A stretch of DNA of 64,000 nucleotides from Heterocephalus glaber (GCF_000247695.1 NW_004624734.1:14516368-14580367), one strand, 5' to 3'. Counted from the first letter of the stretch, positions 31,186 through 43,200 are shown. Translations and numbers: made by a program. Notes: generated by a model not told the origin, from the sequence alone.

Positions 31186-31457
31186 CTTTTCCAGTTGTGT
31201 TCCTCCCTGCTGGGTTCAGGAACGAAAGGCAAGGGGATGGGTTTATGCAGAGTCTGTACACGTCTTTTCTAGAATATTCTCCAGCAACTTGCCACCCAGA
31301 TTTCTCTGCCCCATTAACCTGACCCACTTCAGCAGTCTCTTCTGGAGTTCAGGCTTCTTGAGGGGAAGGGACTTTATAAGCTATAACCCTTGGGTCCCTG
31401 AGGTGGCCAAAAGGAGGCTATTAGTAGTGATATACACAAAGCTTAGATGTTTACCCT

Positions 31458-31587
31458 TGTGGATGAGTCTCTCCTCCCCCTCCTCTCCTCCTTCCTCTTT
31501 CTCTTTCTTTTTCTCTTTTCCTTACTCTTCTTCTCCTCATCCTCCTCCTGCTCCTCCTCCTCCTCCTTCACCTTTTTCTCTTCCTCC
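31458..31587. repeat. Pyrimidine-rich tract (TCC/TTC units)
   Basis: About 130 bases almost wholly C and T on the plus strand. It adjoins the tail side of the antisense SINE at 31588, so it probably grew from the SINE's purine-rich tail. Confidence 0.85.
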
Positions 31588-31656
31588 CCAGTGTTGAGGA
31601 TTGACCTAGGCCTTGTGAATGCCAGACAAGTGCCCTACCACTGAGCTGCACCCTCT
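31588..31656 (-). mobile_element. Older ID-related SINE
   Basis: Antisense blocks 'cccagtgttgaggattgacc', 'gaatgccagacaagtgccct' and 'accactgagctgcaccctc' match an ID-like SINE. Its tail side faces the pyrimidine tract. Confidence 0.65.
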
Positions 31657-32179
31657 GAACACAGGACATATTGTTAAATGTCATTAAATGTGCAAGCAAG
31701 GGCCCCTAGCTTCTTTCTCTGATTTGATTAAACAAAAACACATCTTTTTATGTTTTATTTCCAAAAGTGTAGTGTATATACTTGCCAAAAGTCCAGTATG
31801 ATATTTAATGTAATTCCTACTAACAACATAAACATTCTCAGAAGTAGTTTTGAAAGGAGGCTCTTGGAGACAGAATGCTTTAAGAGCATGGAACTGTTTT
31901 AGGGAAGAAGGGTGTTCTAATTCTTACCCACTGAATGGCTAACACCTGCACCCAAAGGTTTTAACTGTCTTTCAGATGCAGGTGTCATTGCTCTGGTGCT
32001 GCCTTTGACAGAGCAACATTGACTTTTTCTCAGTTATTGGATTTTGATTTATTTCCAGAATTACCTGGACTGAGTTCAATGCCAGAACAGTACTTGGAAT
32101 GATGGACTATCATATGAACTTCACATTCTTGAAATGTCACATGTTCTAATGTCCTAATTTTTCTGGGCAGACAGTAGCA
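31657..32179. other. No recognised feature
   Basis: AT-rich. Confidence 0.4.
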
Positions 32180-32486
32180 TGATGTTTAGCTTTATGTGTC
32201 AGCTTGGTGAGGTTCTAGTGTGAGTTATTTAATTAAACTCAAATCTGATTGTTGTTGTGAATGTATTTTGTAGATGTGGCTAACTAAAATTAGGTGATTT
32301 TTAAGTAGAAGAGATTATCTTTGATAAACTGTGTAGACCTTATCCAGTCAGTTTGTAGGCCTTAAACTTAGTTCACAGATTAAGAAGAATACCTCTGGAC
32401 AGCAGCATCAACCACTGCCTGAGAATTACTAGTCTGTTGTACTACTGTATGGATTTCAGATTTGTCAGTCCCTACAATAATCAAGG

Positions 32487-32524
<38 letters not shown>

Positions 32525-32528
32525 AAGC

Positions 32529-32576
<48 letters not shown>

Positions 32577-32725
32577 GACTGATGATTTTGGTGCCAAGAT
32601 CTTAGAGAGATTGGATTGTTAGAGTAGATTTACTAAGTATGACCTGCTCCTCCACCATGGGAGGGCCTGAAAGACAGTCCTTCCACCAACATTGTGAGAA
32701 ATAAATTTGTGAGATTGACTCTAGT
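32180..32725 (+). mobile_element. MLT2-like ERVL LTR with microsatellite growth
   Basis: 'tgatgtttagctttatgtgt', 'attttgtagatgtggctaac', 'accttatccagtcagtttgt' and 'gatttcagatttgtcagtcc' follow an MLT2-type LTR, and 'gagaaataaatttgtgagat' gives the polyadenylation region. It shares long stretches of block order with the LTR at 37236. AT and TATC repeats occupy the place where such LTRs often carry short ATAT/CTAT runs. Confidence 0.58.
32489..32576. repeat. (AT)n and (CTAT)n microsatellites
   Basis: (AT)16 at 32489-32521, then after 'aaacaagc' twelve CTAT units at about 32529-32576. Both lie within the MLT2-like LTR. Confidence 0.95.
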
Positions 32726-32739
32726 GTCCTTAAAGAGCT

Positions 32740-33208
32740 CTATGATCACTCTTCTGTGTAGGTCTGAAATTGCAATAAGATCTCCAGCTACCCAAGCAGT
32801 AATCAGAATACTATGTAATCAGTATTCCTCACTATAGGTTTTTGTGAGTCAGGCAAATTTTCAGCTACTGAAGCAGTAATCAATTGTACTAAGAGATGCT
32901 CTAAGAGATCTAGAAGCCCAAATTCCCCATGATAATCAGGATCACACAGCAATTTCTGTCTTTGTCTATTGATTCAGAGGCATGAGGAGCCCAAAGTGGC
33001 CACATGACACTGTTAACATCCAGTTCATTGGAATAATTACTGTATCTCCTGGTAGAAGCACTCCTCCTTTTGAAACTAAGATCTCTAGAACAACAGAGAA
33101 TAGGATCATGGGAACAAGAGCTAGAATTATATTAATGAATCATTAGCAGTGATCACAAACAGTGTCTGTCATGTTTATTTCCACCCTTCAGTTCCCAGAA
33201 CCATGAAT
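32740..33208 (-). mobile_element. ERVL-type interior, 3' portion (broken)
   Basis: 'ctcctggtagaagcactcct', 'agcagtgatcacaaacagtg' and nearby text have the look of antisense class III retroviral interior. This part continues, across the class II LTR at 33215-33721, into the better recognised pol region. No frame longer than a few dozen codons survives. Confidence 0.45.
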
Positions 33209-33214
33209 CCTGGC

Positions 33215-33721
33215 TGTCGGGAGCAATGCTACACAATTTTAGGGAAAAATCATTTGGTTAGCTTAGTTCTCCTGCCTACAGCCCAGCTATGGAATTCCGA
33301 GACATAATTCCATTTTGGTTTCTGGTCACAACTGAGACCTCAATGATTCAGTGATGCTGTGATTCTCCAGGACAAGAAACATTCTGGGAGCTGAAAACAT
33401 CTTGGGAGGAACAAACATCTACACAGTTTCTCCTTGTTCTTGGATTGTTACATCTTATTTGCTCAGGATGTACTGAACTCTCTGCAAGTCATTTGTTAAC
33501 ATCTGTTTCTCCTGATGTACTGAGTACTGAATAAAAGGTGCAGTAAACCGGGGGCTTTCGTCTTTGCTGCCCAGAGCAGCACTGATCAGACCCAAAGCTC
33601 AGCTTCTTCTCAGTCTCATTTTTCTACCTTTCCTGTAATTCACCGTGTGCTGCCATGGCTCGCAGGAGACCAGGACTTACTGCAGAGGTTCTGGTAACGT
33701 CCCCTTCCCCTGTTTCCTGCA
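33215..33721 (+). mobile_element. Class II (ERVK/IAP-like) solo LTR, exact 6-bp duplication
   Basis: Opens TGTCGGGAGCAATGC, a start typical of rodent class II LTRs, and ends TGTTTCCTGCA; 507 bp. Flanked by cctggc at 33209-33214 and 33722-33727, identical on both sides. AATAAA lies at 33530-33535, followed by a GC-richer R/U5-like part. There is no interior, so it is a solo LTR. It sits inside the minus-strand ERVL interior and is therefore younger than it. Confidence 0.85.
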
Positions 33722-33727
33722 CCTGGC

Positions 33728-36112
33728 TATGGAAAAGCAGAGCCATATATTGAATGTTGAGTTAGAGTTTATAGAGCTTGCTGAGTGATATTTCTCCTGC
33801 CTTACCAAATATTACCAACTCACTGGTGTTATAACACCTGTCGTCTTCAAAAGGCTATTCCACAGTTATATCAAGCCAGCTGCTTCAGGAGATGTGGAAC
33901 ATGGTAAAACTTACTAATTCCATGAACATGGGCTTGCAGTCTCACAAGAAAAAGCAATGCTGAATGGAAGGTCATTATTGGGGAGAAGGTATTTCCATGA
34001 ATGGTAGTTCTGTCAGAAGCATTGTATTCTGGGAAGGCAAGTCCATGTCCAAAGTAAAAATGAGGTGCTACCCTTCTGTGATGGGTGTGTCCAGTATAAC
34101 CTGCCTGCCATGGAATAACTGAATGATCCCCTTGGAATGATGCTAAAATGGGAACTCAGTGTGAGATACTGACAGATTGAGCACTCAGCGGAGGTTGTAA
34201 CCATGTTGGCCTTGGTGAGTAAAAGTCTATGCCATAATCTCCATCCCTGCCACCATGGTTACTTTGTTTATGAACACATTAACAATGAGAGTTGTGGCAA
34301 GGCAAAGAAACTGAGTAGTATACACAGAACAGATTATCCTAACTTCATTAATACCACGCCCTGTTGTGCTCATCCTGAGTGAATATTTGCACAGGATACA
34401 AATATCTTCATGGCGTTTGAAGTTTATCCACAGATTTCTTTGTCAGATTTCCTGTTACTAATTTGGCAGTGATGTTCCTTCTAAATGTCTGATCAGCCAG
34501 CCAAACCATTGTCCACAATCCATGAATCAGCATAGAGTCATCCTGGTGGCTATATCTCTTTCAGGCAAAATAAGCAATTACTGAGATTTACTTTCACCAC
34601 TGTTCTTCAGGCATGACCCCAAAGGATTGCAGTACTGCAGCTGTCCATTTTTGAGTGGTGCCTTCATAGCAGAACCACCTGTAAACCAACACCAAGTTTT
34701 CTCTTCTTTAACAATTCATTATAGGGAACTCCCTATGAGGAGAAAATGGGCAGAAGTAGGAACTATGGTCATTAGGGGCACTTTTTCACATAATTTATTG
34801 TACTCTCAGGAATGCTTAAGTTCAATCTTTTGTATACCAATTCTGATTACAATGAGAGACCACTGTACTCATAATACTGGGCTTAGATGGGTCAGATAGT
34901 AGCAAGTTATTGATGCATAGCTCAGCCTCATAGGAAAACTGAGGGATTATATGTGGAAATGATGTTAAATATTTGGTCTCTACTGAGATACAAGAGCAAG
35001 CTGAAAGCTTTTTATTGAAAGAAGTGTAGTTATTTACAGAAGATGGCTGGGCTTTGCTCCAAAGTCCTAAGGATCTTTGCTTCCAGTCAGTATGGTATCA
35101 TCAAAGTTATGGACCAATGTTATGTCTTATGGTTAGGAAAAGCAATGAAGGCCTTTGTGGACTATGTTATGAGTTAATGATGAAGTGCTGATATACTCTT
35201 GAGGTAGTAAATAAAGGTCTATTATATTGCTGGCCATTTCAGCTGAAATCAAACTGCTTCTGATGGTCTGTACCAATGACTATTTAAAACAAAAGAAAAT
35301 TAAAAAGCATTCACCTGCTCAGTAAATGAATATTGGTTACTGGGGAAGGTGTATTGACTTACTCATGCAATGGAACCACATTGTAACAGCCACTGCAAAT
35401 GGAGTCACCATCTGCTCAAGTTTCTAATAATCCACTGTTATTCTCCAGGATCCATCTAACTTTGGCACAGGCCAAATTGGAGAGTTGAATGGGGATGTGA
35501 TGGGTATCATCACTCTTGCATCTCTCAAGTCCTTTTTGATGTCTCTAATCTCTGCAATCCCTCCAGGAATGCAGTAATGATTTGGTTCACTGCTTTCCTA
35601 GGTAGGTGCCACTTCTAGCAATTTCTACTCATACTTTCCCACTATACTGCCTTCACTCCACATGCCAGGTAACTGATGTATGGATTCTGATAATTACTGA
35701 GTATATCTGTTTTAATCATACATTCTGCAATTGAGAAAACAACAACAGGATGCCTCAAGAATTTACAGCATCTGCTGTGTTATGAATCTGAAGTTTGATT
35801 GTCTGACCTCCATGAGCACCAACTCTTGCTGGTGGGCCACAGTCATGTTTTGAGTCTTCTGAAATAATTGTCTCTCCATAACTAGGTTCCAGTTATTCTT
35901 AAAAGAACCTGATAATTTCCTTTTCCCCATGACACAGCTATCCAGGTAAAAGATCATAAATCCATTCAAACAAGACTAGGGGAAAGTTTAATAGTATAAA
36001 TCTTTGGAAGATGGGTAGGATCCACTGGGGGACCTGGGCTGTATTTCATTTGAAGGGTTCTTGATCAGTAGACTGGCTCACATCCAGTAATTAATTGAGC
36101 AGCTACAGATCT
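33728..36112 (-). pseudogene. ERVL-type endogenous retrovirus interior, pol region (broken)
   Basis: An old class III endogenous retrovirus interior in minus orientation. At about 35450-35560 the minus strand translates to the amino-terminal part of a retroviral reverse transcriptase. Around 35560-35980 it recalls the upstream protease-to-RT part, and around 34440-34930 the RNase H side, so order along the minus strand is the normal 5' to 3' order of pol. The reading frame is broken throughout: minus-strand frames are short (63 codons at 34013-34204, 68 codons at 35763-35969). No gag or env could be recognised with confidence. Identification is by recall of the family and by reading the frames, not by search. 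Confidence 0.75.
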
Positions 36113-36113
36113 T

Positions 36114-36458
36114 TGTCCTAGTTTGCTACAGATGCCAAAACAAAGTAACACAGACTGATGGCTTAAACAAAAGAAATCTAGTTTCTCACAGTTGTGGAGG
36201 ATCTGAGCAGTTTTAGTTTCTCCTGAGACCTCTATCCTTGTTGAATAGAGGGGTACCTTCTCTGCATGTCTTCACATAGTTGTTTCTACATGTTGACTCA
36301 TCCCTGTTATCTCCTCCTCTTATGAGGACAACAGTCACATTGGGGTTGGATCCCACCCTTAAGGGCTCAATTAGACTTAATTACTTCTTTAAAAGTTCCG
36401 TGTTCAAAAACAGTTACACTGGAGATTAGGGGTTTGACATATGAATTCAAGGCAGAGG
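36114..36458 (-). mobile_element. MLT1/MST-like LTR inserted in the ERVL interior
   Basis: Plus strand 'tgtcctagtttgctacagat', 'tttctcacagttgtggagga', 'tggggttggatcccaccctt' and 'cactggagattaggggtttg' is the antisense of a MaLR LTR. Sequence to its right may again belong to the ERVL interior. Confidence 0.58.
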
Positions 36459-36465
36459 TAAAATT

Positions 36466-37230
36466 TACTCTGTAGTGCTCTGCTTTGGTAAATGAAGTTA
36501 GACTTTTGTTCACTTGACGTAGAATTGCTCCACTGTACAGATCAAGTAAGGGTTGAGTAAAATGATCATCTAATCCTTGTTTAGGGATACCATGATCAAT
36601 TAGCCAATGTCATAGGTCTGTGTGAGTTAGACGTTACCATGACCCATTGGAGAACTACAGTGGCCTAATTCAAGCAAGGCTACTAATGACTCAGATCTTT
36701 TAAGAAATGAATGTTTCTTAAGAAAAAACAGAAAACAACAAAAAACAAAAAGCAAAAATAAAAACAAATCCCCCAAAACAAACAAACCACATAAAAGAAA
36801 ACCAGGACTAACTGAGATACTTGCTGAGGGCAAAGGCATTTTGGAATGGATAGTGGAACAAAGTAGTAACAATTATCAACTATGGCCACCTGACCAGTTT
36901 CAAAAAAAGGACTATGACTGTTATTAGTGCATTTTCATAATTTCCATGTTTGTGGATATGTTCATGTTTGGATATAATTGTGTATATACAAATATTTTTC
37001 ATTCCTCTTTTCCTTTTATTATCTAACATAAGATATATTAATAATGGCTAAGTTTATATCAAAGTGTTCAAGTTGCAGGAAATCAAGAATATGAATGATA
37101 TCTGAAGATTTTGTATACTCTTTTAAAGAGTTAATGTTCATTTTAACACAGGATATTACTTTATTTTTGTTTTACTTAGAGTTTAAGTATGGTTTAAGAT
37201 GATATGTATAAATGCAAAGTTGACAAGGGG
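36466..37230. other. Possible ERVL interior continuation; A-rich stretch
   Basis: 36480-36660 ('accatgatcaattagccaat', 'ggtctgtgtgagttagacgt') may be further antisense retroviral interior. 36720-36795 is a CAAAA-rich run of the kind left by retroposon tails. The remainder is AT-rich and unassigned. Confidence 0.3.
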
Positions 37231-37235
37231 TGGAT

Positions 37236-37655
37236 TGTGGTGGTTAGTATGTGTCCACTTATTAAGGTATGATTTACAGTTATTTACTCACACACTAATT
37301 TAGGTATTTCTGTGATGGTATTTTGTGGATGTGGTTAACATACACAATCAGTTGACTTTAAATGAAAGAGATTATGTTTATAATCTGGGTGGCCTATCCA
37401 ATTAGTTGAAAGGTCTTGAGAATAAAATGGAGTTTTTCTTAAAGAATGAAAAATGCCAGTTCTGGACAGTGACATCAAGCTCTGTCTGAGAGTTTTCAGC
37501 CGTTGTCCTGTCTTAGGAATTTCAGACTGGCCAGTTCCACCATTAGGTAAGATAACTCCTTCAAAATATAATGTATATTGTATTATATATCTCTTATACA
37601 TACTGTCATATATATATATATCTCAGTTCACAAACTTAATTCTCTCCACAGTCTG
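37236..37655 (+). mobile_element. MLT2-like ERVL LTR
   Basis: 'tgtggtggttagtatgtgtc', 'tattttgtggatgtggttaa', 'gcctatccaattagttgaaa' and 'ggaatttcagactggccagt' follow the same LTR type as 32180-32725, in the same orientation and about 5 kb away. Confidence 0.58.
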
Positions 37656-38254
37656 ATTGCAAACCAAATAGAAAATTTTATTAGGTTCTTGTCCAATGTA
37701 GTTTGCGACTAGAATTATGGAGAGAATTGAGTCCATGAACCTAGGTACCACTGTATATATGTCCATTTGCTAGACTGACGTACAGACATCAGAAAAGTGC
37801 TACACTTTACTATTATAGTTTATTATAAGGTATGCAAATGAACAGCCAGATGAAGGAGTGCACAGAACTAGGTCTGAAAGGCTCCTTAGCCTCTTTCTCT
37901 GTGGAGTTGGAATATTCCAGTCTCCAGGTCTGTAAATGTGTTCACCAACTGGAATGCTCTCCAAGTCTCCTGCTCAAGAGGTTTTACGCAACCCTATATC
38001 CTGCTCCCCTCCTCCTACTGAAGGTCAGGATGTAGAACTGAAAGTTGCTATTTCTAGTCTTGTGTTTAGTCTTTCTGGTGATCAGCCACCATCTTGAAGC
38101 TATTAGGAGCCCCACCCTGAGATACCTCATTAGGGTGGACTCAGATGTCTTTGAAGGAGTTCATTATAAATATATAAGTGGCAGAAGACACTCCTATCAT
38201 TTAGGAAACTCCAAGGGCTTTAAGAGATTTGTGCCAGAAACCATATTGCCAAAT

Positions 38255-38258
<4 letters not shown>
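37656..38258. other. No recognised feature
   Basis: Contains two short plus-strand frames with no support. Confidence 0.4.
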
Positions 38259-38305
<47 letters not shown>

Positions 38306-38320
38306 TTATTTATTTATTTA
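38259..38320. repeat. (TA)n then (TTTA)n simple repeat
   Basis: About 21 TA units followed by TTTA units. It abuts the tail end of the antisense SINE, so it probably arose in or beside its poly(A) tail. Confidence 0.95.
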
Positions 38321-38395
38321 TTTTGTACCGGGGATGGGACTTAGGACCTTGCACTTGTGAGGAAGGTGCAGTGCCATTGAGCTAAATCCCCGGCC
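38321..38395 (-). mobile_element. ID-type tRNA-derived SINE
   Basis: Antisense 'ttttgtaccggggatgggac', 'gcacttgtgaggaaggtgca' and 'cattgagctaaatccccggc' match the GGTACC-ending ID subfamily. The B-box-like region is mutated ('gggatgggactta'). Confidence 0.87.
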
Positions 38396-38397
38396 TA

Positions 38398-38470
38398 TAT
38401 ATTCATTTTTGATTGTTGTTAATTCTCTTGGGTAAATAACTAGCAATCGAGTTGGTTGGTCATGAAGCAA
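38398..38470 (-). mobile_element. Possible L1 3' scrap before the gap
   Basis: 'gttaattctcttgggtaaat' and 'agttggttggtcatgaagc' resemble antisense L1 3' coding sequence. The gap cuts it. Confidence 0.3.
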
Positions 38471-38570
38471 NNNNNNNNNNNNNNNNNNNNNNNNNNNNNN
38501 NNNNNNNNNNNNNNNNNNNNNNNNNNNNNNNNNNNNNNNNNNNNNNNNNNNNNNNNNNNNNNNNNNNNNN
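38471..38570. other. Assembly gap of 100 N
   Basis: Exactly 100 N's, the usual placeholder for a gap of unknown length. Open frames drawn through it have no meaning. Confidence 0.98.
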
Positions 38571-38572
38571 AA

Positions 38573-38606
<34 letters not shown>

Positions 38607-38636
38607 GTATATATATATACATATATATATATATAT
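38573..38636. repeat. (TA)n with TATG interruptions
   Basis: About 64 bases of TA/TATG repeat right after the gap, which probably caused the assembly break. Confidence 0.95.
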
Positions 38637-38639
38637 GCT

Positions 38640-39814
38640 AGCAGTAGTACCATCCTTCCACCAATATCCTTCCAGTAAGTCCCCCTTTGATTAAGATAGT
38701 TAGAGTTAGCTTTTATTGCTTGTCTTTTGAGCTACTAGGTGACACACTTTTCATGATCTGGTATCAAGGAACCAGTAAAATGGGAAATAGAATATACTTT
38801 GCATATTTCATTATGTGGGATGAGTTTGCAATGCTTGATGTGGGTGTAAAATTCCAATTTCCTCCTCTAATGAACTCTTCAACAATGGACCTGCTCTTAA
38901 TTTAACTGTACATTATTATAGCTAAATATTGTTTGCTACAGAAGACCTTATCCTGACCTCATAAGAAAATTAAAATCAACTGAGGAAAGGAAAACATGTG
39001 GCACAAAAGAAGAAAAGAAATTCTTTGTGTTTGTGTTTCAGGGCTATATCCTCATCACTATCTCTTTCCTAATACAATAACACTTCATGTACCTTTGACT
39101 ACTGCTTAATGTGATCGGACAAATATTATCTTGAAAGGACACATTCTGAGTTAAAACTCTCCTTCTTGGGTTTGTTTTTGTGGCTTTTGCAGTTGTAGGT
39201 TACAATAGGCCATTTGATTAATGAGCTGTTTTATTGGGATGCAAATAATGTTTAATGTCATAAGATCCATATGTTGTATATTACAGAACCATAAAACTTA
39301 CCTTGGCACAAAATGGAAAATTTAAAGCATCTCTCTTGAAAAAATATATCATACTGAACAAAAAGCATGTGAGTATTTCTGCTATTTATGAAACTGATGA
39401 ATACCGTGCCAGATTTGTTTAGTTTTGGTGTTAACTCTGATGGTGTGTGTAATATGTGTTCATCAGAGGTAACTTTATGCTTCTTTTCCTACTCCATCTG
39501 CTCAGAATAGTTGAAAGAAACAAACAGCTGGTTTTGATAACACACAGTAGCTATAACCTGCATGGTTGAGAAATAAAAAGCTAGAAACTAGAAAGAAAAT
39601 GTGATCATAGTAAAAATAGGAATGGAAGATTAGAGTTTGATTGTCCATATATCACAGTGAAATGTAAGTAATTAGTCCATCGGATACAAATCTCAGAGCA
39701 GCATAACTCTTTGGGGTATAGAAACAAACAATGGCTGGATATCTGGATATGATTCATGATGCTTTGATCAGTATGGATTTCATATCTTACGAAGCCACTC
39801 ATGAGACTGAACCA
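38640..39814. other. No recognised feature
   Basis: AT-rich, short chance frames only. Confidence 0.45.
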
Positions 39815-40130
39815 GGCTCATCAGCTGTTCTTCCCACACCCTTCATGTGTTTACTGCTTTTCCTTCTTCAATCTTCTCTCAAGTATCACTTCTCAAAGTT
39901 TTTATCAATTCCTGTTTTGGTATTCTCTCTCATTCATATTACCTCATTTTATTCTCTTTATGGAATTTTTCATTGCCTGAAATGTTCTTGTTTACCTACT
40001 GGTTTACCTGTTTATTGTGTTTCACATCAGAAAATCATCTCCATATCAGATTTGTTTACAGTTATAAACTCAGATTGGTGCCTGAAATGCACGGAGAACT
40101 CAGTAAATATATATTGAATGTTGAACTTAA
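39815..40130 (+). mobile_element. L2 LINE 3' end
   Basis: 'gcctgaaatgttcttgttta', 'tttacagttataaactcaga', 'ggtgcctgaaatgcacggag' and 'actcagtaaatatatattga' follow the L2 3' end through its 'ctcaataaatatttgttgaa' terminus. A 128-codon plus-strand frame (39731-40117) mostly lies in it and is incidental. Confidence 0.5.
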
Positions 40131-40137
40131 AAAGTGA

Positions 40138-40262
40138 GGATAGTAGTAGTCTTCCTCCTCTTGAAAATGTCTGTGTTAACTGAGATAATCCTTGCAAAAC
40201 TGTCATAAGGGTGCAGAGCACAAAGTATTCAGTAACTGTTGCTGGCATTATTTTTATTATTT
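40138..40262 (+). repeat. MIR 3' fragment
   Basis: 'ttaactgagataatccttgc', 'aagtattcagtaactgttgc' and an ATT-rich end follow the sense MIR 3' part. Directly follows the L2 end. Confidence 0.45.
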
Positions 40263-43200
40263 AAATGGTTACAACAGTAATGATGGTGATGATGAGAATA
40301 TTTGCCCCAAAAGAAATTTAAATGACAGTCATAGAAGGTGATTTGATGTGGCTACATTAATCTATAACTTCATTGAAATTTTTGAAAGTAAAGTTTCCTA
40401 AACCTGGATCAAAAATTAATTGTACAGATTATTAAAAGTGTGTTTGCTATGGAGGTAGGAAATAGTTTTCACTGTATGAAAATCATGACTTCCACAAGAA
40501 CTTGTATGCCACAGCAAAGGCCCAGTGATAAAGTTCTACGGGAACCATGCCCACTGGCTTGAGTTAGGAAGTCCTGAGGGATCCTGTCGTGCTTCCCAGT
40601 CATCGCAGGAGCATTCATTCTCTACGAGCTTCAGGCAAACACTTTCTTGGTGATATCTCACCCAATAGAATTGCATATACCCTTCTTACCTGACAACATT
40701 TTATTCCACATCTTTAATAAAAATATATATTGTCTTCAATAAAAAAGATACATCAAATTTCTGTGATTTACAAGGCACAACACATGTAAGCTATTCTTAA
40801 GTTTCCTACCCATAGCGATGAGATATGCAATCCTTCCTGACATCAGTCCCACTCTTTACACAAAGTTGTGAATTTATTGCTGTTTCTTTTCTCCTCGATA
40901 GAATTTTACTTTCCATACAGGTCTGTGTTACTTGCTGGAAAGCTGGGGCCTTGGCCCAGGTGGAGCAGTGAGGGGCTGTTACCATCATGAAAGATCCCTG
41001 ACTGGCTCACTCCACACCAGAGCTCCCATTCATACGTATTGATTTTTGGACAGTAAAATTCTGATGGCTTCCTCAGAGGGGCCAATTTTTTCAGATTAAC
41101 AGCTGCTCTGTTAACCTCAGAAGAACTGTGGGCCTTCATTTACGGACATCAAGAACTATGCCTCAAACAATGGGCCTCTCAATTTCAAAACAAAAGAAAT
41201 GTCATGAAAGGAAAATCATATTTGAAATTAACTATCCTGTTTTCAATATAACACACTTGAGGAAATAAAACTCCAGGAATACAGAAATAGTTGATGTTCC
41301 TCTTGTTACTATTTATGTGCTGTGTTTACTTTGTGTCATTTCTACATGGGCAATAAAATCCAATATTTAGTGTCTGTATAGATTTCATTTAATTTTGTTA
41401 GTGAACCAAGCTATTTGGTTGTTGTTGTTTCAGTAAGAAACAAAGAGGCAAGCAGTGATCGTGATTTGCATTTCATTAGATAGTGTCTGGAAGGAATCAT
41501 GATGGAGGAGTCTGAACAAACTCCAAATGTCAGAGTGGGCATGTACTTCTTATTTGCCAAAGAACCATATTCTTCTGGAAGCAAGGGGTGAAGGGGGATG
41601 AGGGCCTATAGATCTCATCAGGTTGATCATAAGGAGAGGTGAAAACCACTCTAAACAAGAAGACAGAGAGCCTACCAAGGGGCTGGAAGATGTGCCACCA
41701 AACTGGCTTCCAATGGTCTTGGGTCGATGAGTTTGTTTTGTGTGTGATGTATGTGATGTAACATTGGTCCCCATGAATCATCTCATTAGTCTCCAGTGGT
41801 CTCAAGATTCCAAGGGAAGCGCTTCAGTCTGCATGTAGCTAGCTACATGTTACCTCTTCCTCTGATCTTTTCCCATCCCTATTCTTTAGTTCTTATGTTT
41901 AACTTTTATCACAGTAATGCAAGCAGTACTGTGAGATTCAAATAGTAAAAGGTTTATTGAAAGACAGCTGCAGACAGAAATGCAGGTTAGAAACATGGAG
42001 GAACTAGAGAAGAAATAATTCTGGACTTCTTCCATCTTGTGGTCTTACACCAGGGCTGCCTATTGGCTAATCTACCAGAGCCACGAACCTGAGTGATACA
42101 TTCCTGCATAGAGAGTTAAGAAAGTTGCCAAAGAATAACCAGCTCAGAAACTAGTAATTATTTTCAAGGGCTACTGAAAGAATGAAATGAGGTAAATATG
42201 AGAAGCATTCAGGCGAAGATATTGGCATATAATGGGTTCCCAAAATATGTCTTTCCCTTCTTCGCTGTTTCCCCTTTCTCATTTATCAAAATCTGCTCTC
42301 TCCAAATTGTGATTTATTTATTGCATGGGCACTACTTATCTCTTTAAAAAGGCATTTTAATAAGAGATGAGACTCATTCAAAGAATTTTAGGTATTTTAT
42401 ATGTTAGTTATTCAGTGAATGGTATGTTGGTGGGGAGGAAAGGGCCCCTTCCTGTTTCTTGAAGTTCATAGGAAGGAGCAGTTTCCTGTTTGGCTTGGCC
42501 TACACTGGGAGTTAAGGTCTTTCTTATGCTGCTCTAGGGCCCCACTAACTGTTGCAGTAGGACGTAATGTGGCTCTTCGCACAGGAAGATATTAAAATCA
42601 GGTCATAAATCTCTCTAGAAGCCAAGAAATATTGTTGCCTCAGACAGCCTTCCTACCACAGTGCAAATGGCTCCAGCACAGTGTATAAATCTGCGCATTC
42701 TCTGGCATGTTTTTGAGGTCACCTCCTGCCACTCTATCTGCTAAAGAAATGACCTTCTCCCTTCCCAATTCTCTTTTTCCATCAATACTGCCCCTGACCC
42801 TGTGCACCATGTGGGTCTGCGGGATTCCCTTTGTTTTTCCCTTGACTCTTCAAAGGATGGAAGAGAAGTCCCAGGGGGATTCTTTGGAATGATTACCGGG
42901 GCCAAGGAGTTAGGATGTTTCTCTGGGAGAGGGAGAAGCTTTTTTTCATTGCAGCACTTGCTTCAGTCCCTGGATGGGGAGCTTAGCAATGTTGAGCTCA
43001 AAGATTTTGACCTCTTGGAGACATTCCTGTTTCCAAGGGTCTTCCCAGCAGCATGCACCTGAGACCCAGACTAGGGCTTACTCCTGGGATCTGGGACAGG
43101 GAGAGAGTGTGGGCAGGTATGTGCAGCCCGCAGAGAGCCCCTCACCACATGAGCCCCGTGTGCTATAGCTTTCTCTCAGGAGTTCCCCTCCACACATCCA

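Noticed and set aside
31088..31597. 169-codon plus frame with a Ser/Pro-rich end
   Set aside because: The C-terminal part is the translation of a pyrimidine microsatellite. The N-terminal part overlaps a tRNA-like fragment. No protein family recognised.
32528..32576. CTAT array considered as a regulatory repeat
   Set aside because: Simple tetranucleotide microsatellite within an LTR; no further evidence.
38318..38694. Several frames of 60-111 codons with IYIYIY repeats
   Set aside because: Artefacts of TA microsatellites and the 100-N gap.
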